Origin: Synergistaceae bacterium | Lineage (GTDB): Bacteria > Synergistota > Synergistia > Synergistales > Aminobacteriaceae | Direction: 5' to 3' | Length of the DNA: 17,641 bases | Assembly (NCBI GenBank): GCA_009778055.1 | Contig: WRKN01000026.1 | Span: 1 to 17,641 of the forward strand | In this document: positions 13,680 to 17,641 of the stretch, in pieces | Layout: each line of letters opens with the position of its first letter | Position numbering within the stretch: position 1 is the stretch's first letter | Position numbers and translations under genes: made by a program | Notes under the pieces: generated by a model | The model's input: the letters and a program-made list of their open reading frames with translations, nothing else | What the model was told of the DNA's origin: nothing | The model's database searches: none

Positions 13680-15086
13680 TTATTCCACGTTCTCGCGTTT
13701 TTCGGGGACCGGCGCTTGTTGATTTTGTTGTCTATAGATCTGAAAGAGGACGTTTTTCCTCTGCTCCGAGGACATGTTTTTCTCTTCAAGCAGGACTGCC
13801 GACAACGCCTCCAAATCTTCCACTTCGCTTTTGATTTCCGGCTCCATAGCCATGGGGGATGGGGCCATCGCGGCCAGAGACTCGGCGCGAGTCCGCAAAA
13901 CTCGGGCAGCCTCGTCGGAGCGGCCTTCGTCCGCCAGACGCACCGCTTCTTCCCGGATTTCCGCGTTGCGGGCAATCGCCGCCTGGACAACAACGTCGTC
14001 ACGGCGGTTTTTCTCGACTTCACCGGCGTCCGCCGCCAGCGTCAGCGTCAAAGGAGCCTCCATAACCACGACCGAGTCCGTCGTTGGGTCCAGGTATTCC
14101 AGTTTCAGCGTCGCGGCGTCCAGAACGGCCGTTTTTTCTGGGTTTTCCGCGGCAGTAATCTCTATCTCGAAAAGGGCGTATTTCTCGTCGCCGTATAGGT
14201 TGTCAATGTACACCTCGATGGCTGTTCCGCCTTTTGGGGAGCCCTTCCGCCCTATAGCGCCTATCGGCCTGACGCCGGAAGCGCACGTCAGCGTCACCCT
14301 GACTCTGCGCGCCGTGAGAGAGGTGGCGTCCATCATGTCCCGCGTGAATATGTCCGAAAGCGATTCCGCGCGTCTGGCAAAGTACGCGTTACCGCCGCTT
14401 TCGGCGGCCAAGGCCGTCATCAGGTCCTCGTTGTAATCCAGTCCCAGCCCTATGGTGGTGATGGTCATTTCCCGCTCCGCCAGAGTCCGGCCGAGGTTCG
14501 CCAGCTCACGGGTCGAGGACGGCCCCACATTCGCTATCCCGTCGGACAGCAGGATTATGCGCGGCACGTAGCCGTCGTTCACGAACGGGAGAATTTGTTC
14601 CGCGCCGAGGCGCACTCCGTCGTACAGAGCGGTGGAACCGCCCGCCCTGATGCCGGAGATCGCCTTGGAAAAAACGCTCTTTTCCGAAGCCGGCATAGGC
14701 GGAACCTTCACCGAAGCCTCGCTGTCATAGACGACCAGCGTGGCCACATCCCCTGCGCCCAGCCTCTCCAGGGCCTTCATAGCCCCGAGTTTCGCGTTCT
14801 CAATCCTGTTTTCGGAGCGCATGGAACCCGACTGGTCAAGCACCAACGCCACCGCCAGGGGAATCCGTTTTCTCACAGCCCCGCCGTCCGGCCGGACAAG
14901 GGCTCTGACGGTTACGCTCCGGCTTTCCCCGGCCGGCACGACCGGAGTGTCCGCGTCCACTTCAAAAACCACGCCGGAAGCCGCAGCCGCCCCCGGGCGA
15001 AGAACGCCGAACGCGCCATATAAAAACCCCGCTGCCATAATCAACGCCAATGGAAAAATTTTCACCTTTTTCACCTTACGGAACAT
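13680..15086 (-). CDS. Exported von Willebrand factor A domain protein
   Basis: 468 residues. A basic N-terminus (MFRKVKKVK) and hydrophobic segment at 10-30, then AAAAS, indicate a signal peptide or an N-terminal anchor. A beta-rich region precedes a VWA domain at about 77-250 with a complete metal site: DQSGS at 84-88 (D84, S86, S88), T152 in STALYDG and D182 in LLSDG. A second beta-sandwich-like part follows (260-350), then a helical, charged tail (about 355-468) rich in Ala, Glu and Arg with possible coiled coil. VWA domains with an intact metal site usually bind protein partners; the partner here is unknown. AGGAGG lies ten bases before ATG 15086. It precedes YqeC by a few bases, but differs from the cytoplasmic CoxE-type VWA proteins of molybdenum hydroxylase clusters. 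Confidence 0.88.
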   Translation of the reverse strand: MFRKVKKVKIFPLALIMAAGFLYGAFGVLRPGAAAASGVVFEVDADTPVVPAGESRSVTVRALVRPDGGAVRKRIPLAVALVLDQSGSMRSENRIENAKLGAMKALERLGAGDVATLVVYDSEASVKVPPMPASEKSVFSKAISGIRAGGSTALYDGVRLGAEQILPFVNDGYVPRIILLSDGIANVGPSSTRELANLGRTLAEREMTITTIGLGLDYNEDLMTALAAESGGNAYFARRAESLSDIFTRDMMDATSLTARRVRVTLTCASGVRPIGAIGRKGSPKGGTAIEVYIDNLYGDEKYALFEIEITAAENPEKTAVLDAATLKLEYLDPTTDSVVVMEAPLTLTLAADAGEVEKNRRDDVVVQAAIARNAEIREEAVRLADEGRSDEAARVLRTRAESLAAMAPSPMAMEPEIKSEVEDLEALSAVLLEEKNMSSEQRKNVLFQIYRQQNQQAPVPEKRENVE

Positions 15087-15109
15087 CTAAAAACCGCCTC
15101 CTGGGGAAT

Positions 15110-15140
15110 AGTATAGTGTATAGCCTGAGCCAATGACCAA
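15110..15140 (-). promoter_or_regulatory. Candidate promoter for the VWA-yqeC unit
   Basis: On the minus strand TATACT (15110-15115) is a good -10, 24 bases before the VWA start codon. The best -35 is TTGGTC (15135-15140) at a 19-base spacing, slightly long. It falls in the 70-base gap after the YgjP-type gene. A 10-base palindrome CTGATATCAG (15150-15159) lies just upstream across the YgjP stop codon. Moderate to weak prediction. Confidence 0.3.
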
Positions 15141-15156
15141 CGCGGCTCTTCTGATA

Positions 15157-15861
15157 TCAGCGCAGCGCCCAGCCGGGGACGAAGCTCCATGCCTGCCTGA
15201 GCTGAGCCGCGTGTTTTTTCGCGTCCGGGTCAACGCTGTCGAGAAGGCAATGAAAGTCTTTTGAATGGTTCATCTCCCTGAGATGGCACAGCTCGTGCAG
15301 CAGGACGTGCCGCGTCAGGCATGGGGGCAAAAATAAAAGGCGGCTGTTGAGGTTGATGTTGCCTTTTGACGAGCAGCTTCCCCAACGGCTTTTGTGTTCT
15401 TTGACCGCCACGCCGGAATAAGAAAAAAGATACCGCCTGGCTTCTTCGTCCAGAAGCTCAGGCAGCCGCGCGCGCGCCTTTACGCGCAGCCAGCGGTTGA
15501 GTGCCGCTATGGCCTCGTTTTCGCTGAAATCCGACGTCAGGACCAGGACCCCGTCTCCCTCCGTCAGCCGTTCATTCGCCAATGGCGCGAACGTTACGCG
15601 CCATTGCTCCTCCAGGGACGGCAGGGCGACAACATCCGGCACTCCGCTCGTATCCGCTTTCTGTTGGACGCGAGCGGCGACTTTTTCCAGCGCCCCGGCT
15701 ATCCAGTCTTTTTTTTCCTCCAGCAGCGGCGGAAGGTCGCGCGACACGCAAAACCTGTTCGGCACGACCACGGCCAAGCCGTCGGACGAGACCACAAAAC
15801 GCACATGCCGGGCGCGGGCGCTGCGCCTGACGGTATAAGGACAGGCGAATTCCTGACTCAC
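15157..15861 (-). CDS. YgjP-type zinc metallopeptidase (DUF45)
   Basis: Cytoplasmic protein of 234 residues from the GTG at 15861, typical in size for the family. The N-terminal part opens with the usual YTVRRSARARHVRFVVSSDG segment. The C-terminal half has KSRWGSCSSKGNINLN (157-172) and the zinc motif HELCHLREMNHSKDFH (189-204), where H189 and H193 bind metal, E190 is catalytic and H199 is the probable third ligand. Its physiological substrate is unknown. Start: an in-frame TTG at 15900 would overlap the ROK gene by 35 bases and add a Pro/Cys-rich piece not expected in the family; GTG 15861 begins four bases after the ROK stop, so coupled translation is likely. Neither start has a clear ribosome site. 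Confidence 0.9.
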   Translation of the reverse strand: MSQEFACPYTVRRSARARHVRFVVSSDGLAVVVPNRFCVSRDLPPLLEEKKDWIAGALEKVAARVQQKADTSGVPDVVALPSLEEQWRVTFAPLANERLTEGDGVLVLTSDFSENEAIAALNRWLRVKARARLPELLDEEARRYLFSYSGVAVKEHKSRWGSCSSKGNINLNSRLLFLPPCLTRHVLLHELCHLREMNHSKDFHCLLDSVDPDAKKHAAQLRQAWSFVPGWALR

Positions 15862-15865
15862 TACG

Positions 15866-16753
15866 CTAAAACTGCGACAGGGCGGAAGCCGCCGCCCCAA
15901 AGATCGGCGCGTCGGTGTCCAGCTCGGATGAACGTATTTTCAGGGTCTGCTTGAAAGGCTCGCCCAAATAACGCGGAATACGAGCTTCCAACAGTTCCAT
16001 GAATCCTGCCCCTTTGCGAAGGCCGCCGCCTATGATCACGAGTTCCGGGTCTAAAACGTGAATCAGCGAGGCTATCCCCCGCGCTATGTTGTCCAGGGCG
16101 AAATCCCACAACGGAGCCACGGCGGGCTCGTCTTTGCGAAGCCACAGCTCCTTTAGCACGGGAGCGGAACCCAAGCCCATGTCTTTCGCCTTTTTTTCCA
16201 GGGCGTCGGCCCCGCATATGGCTTCAAGGTGTCCCAGGCCGCGGCAGCCCGGTCCGCACGGCTCGTCGCGCCCAAGCACTATGTGTCCCATTTCCCCGGC
16301 CATGCCGTGGGCTCCCGTCAAAAGGCGTCCTCCCGATACTATGCCGCCGCCGATTCCGGTTCCCAGCGTCAGCACAAGGTAGTTGTCCGCTCCCTTCGCT
16401 GCGCCCGCAAATCCCTCGCCGAGCGCGTAGGCGTTGGCGTCGTTCTCTATAGCGGCGCGGCCTCCGATCGCCTCTTCAAACATCCGGCGTATGGGCAGCC
16501 CGTTCCACCCCACGAAGTTCGTTATCATCATGGCGCACTCCCGCTTAGCGTCAATTCCTCCGGGTATACATATCCCCGTCGGAACCTCGCTCCCCGCCCC
16601 AAGCGCGTTCGCCATGCGGGCAATTTGCGCTATCACGGGCCCCGGCTCGCGCGTCTGGTCTGTTTGTTCCTCCGCCCTGGCCTTTATCACCCCGTCCTCG
16701 ACAAGACCGGCCGCCACATTATGCCCGCCCAGATCAACTCCTACAGCTTTCAA
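15866..16753 (-). CDS. ROK-family sugar kinase (glucokinase-like)
   Basis: Cytoplasmic kinase, 295 residues, that probably phosphorylates a hexose or amino sugar at C6 with ATP. The phosphate-binding DLGG is at 7-10, the catalytic ENDAN at 103-107 with base D105, and GTGIGGG at 131-137. It lacks an N-terminal helix-turn-helix, so it is a kinase rather than an NagC/XylR repressor. The zinc motif is unusual: after EMGH (H157) the usual C-x-C-G-x2-G-C-x-E is replaced by C166-x3-C170-x4-H175-L-E, which still offers four possible ligands. Start: TTG 16753 has GGGAGG seven bases upstream, the best site available, and gives the standard MKAVGVDLGG opening. It is 39 bases after the SSB-like gene and four bases before the YgjP-type gene. 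Confidence 0.92.
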   Translation of the reverse strand: MKAVGVDLGGHNVAAGLVEDGVIKARAEEQTDQTREPGPVIAQIARMANALGAGSEVPTGICIPGGIDAKRECAMMITNFVGWNGLPIRRMFEEAIGGRAAIENDANAYALGEGFAGAAKGADNYLVLTLGTGIGGGIVSGGRLLTGAHGMAGEMGHIVLGRDEPCGPGCRGLGHLEAICGADALEKKAKDMGLGSAPVLKELWLRKDEPAVAPLWDFALDNIARGIASLIHVLDPELVIIGGGLRKGAGFMELLEARIPRYLGEPFKQTLKIRSSELDTDAPIFGAAASALSQF

Positions 16754-16792
16754 CAGAAAACCTCCCTTTGGGTCCAGGGGTTATGCCCTGGG

Positions 16793-17077
16793 TTACTTTA
16801 CCGACCGGCAGCGGACGTAGTTGACGCCGCTTCCCCGGGAAGAGCGCAGCGTCCCCTCGACTGTGACGTCCTCGCCGTCTTTCTTTGCGAGAATCTGCTC
16901 CCGCAGCGCGTCATCGTATACCCGCACCGTAAGGAAGTCACGCCTCGGCCCGCTTTCCCATTCGCTCTCCTGCTTGACGGCGAACTGCATATATTTCCCC
17001 GTGCCCGTCTCCCCTTCAGACTGCCCCTTCAGGAAGTGTACTTTACCCGATATCACAACGCTGTTTTCCCAATTCAA
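16793..17077 (-). CDS. Short SSB-like OB-fold protein
   Basis: 94-residue protein that resembles the OB-fold core of single-stranded DNA-binding proteins: V-x-I-S-G-K-V near 8-13, KYMQFAVKQE (28-37), DFLTVRVYDDALREQI (47-62), KKDGEDVTVEGTLRSSRG (65-82) and NYVRCRSV at the end. A typical SSB has about 110 residues of OB core plus a flexible tail with an acidic DDDIPF-like tip that recruits partners; here there is no tail. It may be an accessory SSB, a PriB-like protein, or bind other ligands. Start is TTG 17077 with a weak GGGTG upstream; no in-frame ATG is present. Divergence and size leave the precise role open. Confidence 0.7.
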   Translation of the reverse strand: MNWENSVVISGKVHFLKGQSEGETGTGKYMQFAVKQESEWESGPRRDFLTVRVYDDALREQILAKKDGEDVTVEGTLRSSRGSGVNYVRCRSVK

Positions 17078-17127
17078 AAAAACGCACCCACTTTTCGCGT
17101 AGTTTAATGTTTGTATTCTTCGAGGCT

Positions 17128-17156
17128 ATTTTACGACACCGGGGCCTACGCTACAA
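17128..17156 (-). promoter_or_regulatory. Candidate promoter for the SSB-like/ROK/YgjP unit
   Basis: On the minus strand TTGTAG (17151-17156) and TAAAAT (17128-17133) are spaced by 17 bases. The -10 matches five of six bases, the -35 only TTG. It lies about 50 bases before the TTG start of the SSB-like gene. The same bases also hold a possible plus-strand promoter (TTTACG 17130-17135, 16 bases, TACAAT 17152-17157), so the two would overlap almost completely. Confidence 0.35.
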
Positions 17157-17181
17157 TATGAAAACACGCTCTGGTTGCCTT

Positions 17182-17207
17182 GGGCGGCAACCTGCCGCCC
17201 GTTTTTT
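17182..17207 (+). terminator. Plus-strand intrinsic terminator without a plus-strand gene
   Basis: GGGCGGCA (17182-17189), loop ACC, TGCCGCCC (17193-17200), then GTTTTTT: a perfect 8-pair GC-rich stem followed by a T-run, a textbook terminator for plus-strand transcripts. On the minus strand no U-run follows the stem, so it does not fit as the end of the aminotransferase transcript. A second hairpin GGTTGCC (17173-17179) with GGCAACC (17186-17192) shares bases with it and would exclude it, as in an attenuator. Confidence 0.75.
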
Positions 17208-17221
17208 CGGTGAAACGCTTT

Positions 17222-17641
17222 TCAAAAGAAATCCGCTATGGCGCTGACGAGGCGCTCCTGCTCCTCAGGCAGGAGTCCATTGAATATGGGCAGAGCCAAT
17301 GATTCCCGCGCCAGGCGTTCGGATTCGGGAAAGTCGCCGGGAGAATAGCCAAGGAAGGCGAAACACCTTTGCAGGTGCAGCGGCATGGGATAATATACCC
17401 TCGTGGAAAGCCCCAGATTTTCCAGATGCCGCATCAGCTCGTCGCGCTTCGGAACCCGTATGACGTACTGGTGGTATATGTGGTGGTTGCCCTCCAGTTC
17501 AGCGGGCAGACTTACGGTTTCCCCCAGGTTCTTCATGCCGAAAAACATGCGGTACCGGTCGGCGATAACCCTGCGTTCGGCGTTCCATTCCTCAAGATAG
17601 CGGAACTTTACGTCCAGTATCGCGGCCTGCATCGCGTCGAG
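17222..17641 (-). CDS. DegT/DnrJ/EryC1-type aminotransferase, N-terminal part beyond window edge
   Basis: C-terminal 139 residues of a PLP-dependent sugar aminotransferase, which transfers an amino group to a keto-sugar nucleotide for cell-envelope or secondary-metabolite sugars. The visible part begins LDAMQAAIL, matching the family's R-L-D-x-x-Q-A-A block. It continues with the RYLEEWNAER helix, HHIYHQYVIRV, the RDELMRHLENLGLSTRVYYPMP segment, LHLQRCF, PESERLARESLALPIF and the closing LPEEQERLVSAIADFF. All are conserved features of the C-terminal domain. The catalytic lysine and cofactor site lie outside the window. An internal ATG at 17632 is not the start, since the family sequence runs through it to the edge. 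The precise sugar is unknown. Confidence 0.93.
   Translation of the reverse strand, partial: LDAMQAAILDVKFRYLEEWNAERRVIADRYRMFFGMKNLGETVSLPAELEGNHHIYHQYVIRVPKRDELMRHLENLGLSTRVYYPMPLHLQRCFAFLGYSPGDFPESERLARESLALPIFNGLLPEEQERLVSAIADFF

Noticed and set aside
13774..14436. Plus-strand frame of 220 codons across the VWA gene
   Set aside because: Ser/Ala-rich shadow of the VWA coding sequence with no ribosome site and no recognisable domain.
17182..17200. Hairpin as terminator of the aminotransferase transcript (minus strand)
   Set aside because: On the minus strand no U-rich run follows the stem; the T-run is on the plus-strand side.
17158..17247. Plus-strand frame MKTRSGCLGRQPAARFF after the TACAAT box
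   Set aside because: No ribosome site, runs through the terminator hairpin, and ends inside the aminotransferase gene; unlikely to be coding.
1..17641. tRNA, rRNA, CRISPR, insertion sequence, phage attachment site or replication origin
   Set aside because: No cloverleaf, conserved rRNA block, spaced direct repeats, transposase motif or DnaA-box cluster was seen on reading both strands by eye; a covariance-model scan was not possible.

Overview
The window is a gene-dense stretch of a bacterial chromosome: 13 complete protein genes, one cut by each edge, and one gene remnant. No rRNA, tRNA, CRISPR array, insertion sequence or phage gene was recognised, and no stretch of more than about 150 bases lacks a gene. 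Much of it looks fairly GC-rich, with frequent GTG and TTG starts and strong GGAGG-type ribosome sites. A diderm anaerobe of the Synergistota type would fit the mix (chemoreceptor, RbsABC-type sugar importer, RuvAB, YqeC, ROK kinase, Phd/PIN toxin-antitoxin remains, a SMUG1-type glycosylase). That placement is inference from protein flavour only; no marker gene is present.

Left arm, plus strand (1-5927): the C-terminal part of a methyl-accepting chemotaxis protein; a SMUG1-family uracil-DNA glycosylase; then an importer in the order ATPase, permease, periplasmic binding protein. The ATPase and permease overlap by 4 bases. A -35/-10-like pair and a perfect 13-base palindrome lie just upstream of the ATPase gene, so the importer may have its own regulated promoter. 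A strong two-way hairpin terminator (5958-6004) closes this arm and also the minus-strand arm facing it.

Right arm, minus strand (6018-17641), in transcription order from the right edge: C-terminal part of a DegT/DnrJ/EryC1 aminotransferase; a minimal SSB-like OB-fold protein; a ROK sugar kinase; a YgjP-type metallopeptidase; a secreted VWA protein; YqeC; an AT-rich DUF6311-like multi-membrane protein; a Phd/YefM antitoxin followed by a stump of a PIN-domain toxin; ruvA; ruvB; a membrane-bound hybrid histidine kinase; and manA. Several neighbours are closely spaced (ROK to YgjP 4 bases, VWA to YqeC about 8-11, membrane protein to antitoxin 17, kinase to manA 29).

Themes: sugar uptake and entry into metabolism (importer, ROK kinase, ManA), possible surface-glycan work (DegT, DUF6311-like protein, ManA), and DNA maintenance (SMUG1, RuvAB, SSB-like protein). 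The most notable points are the broken PIN toxin and orphan antitoxin immediately upstream of ruvA, where ruvC often lies; a plus-strand terminator with a competing hairpin at 17173-17207 that no plus-strand gene explains; the SMUG1-type enzyme in a bacterium; the palindrome before the importer; and the AT-rich membrane-protein island. I did not find a convincing complete new multi-gene system.
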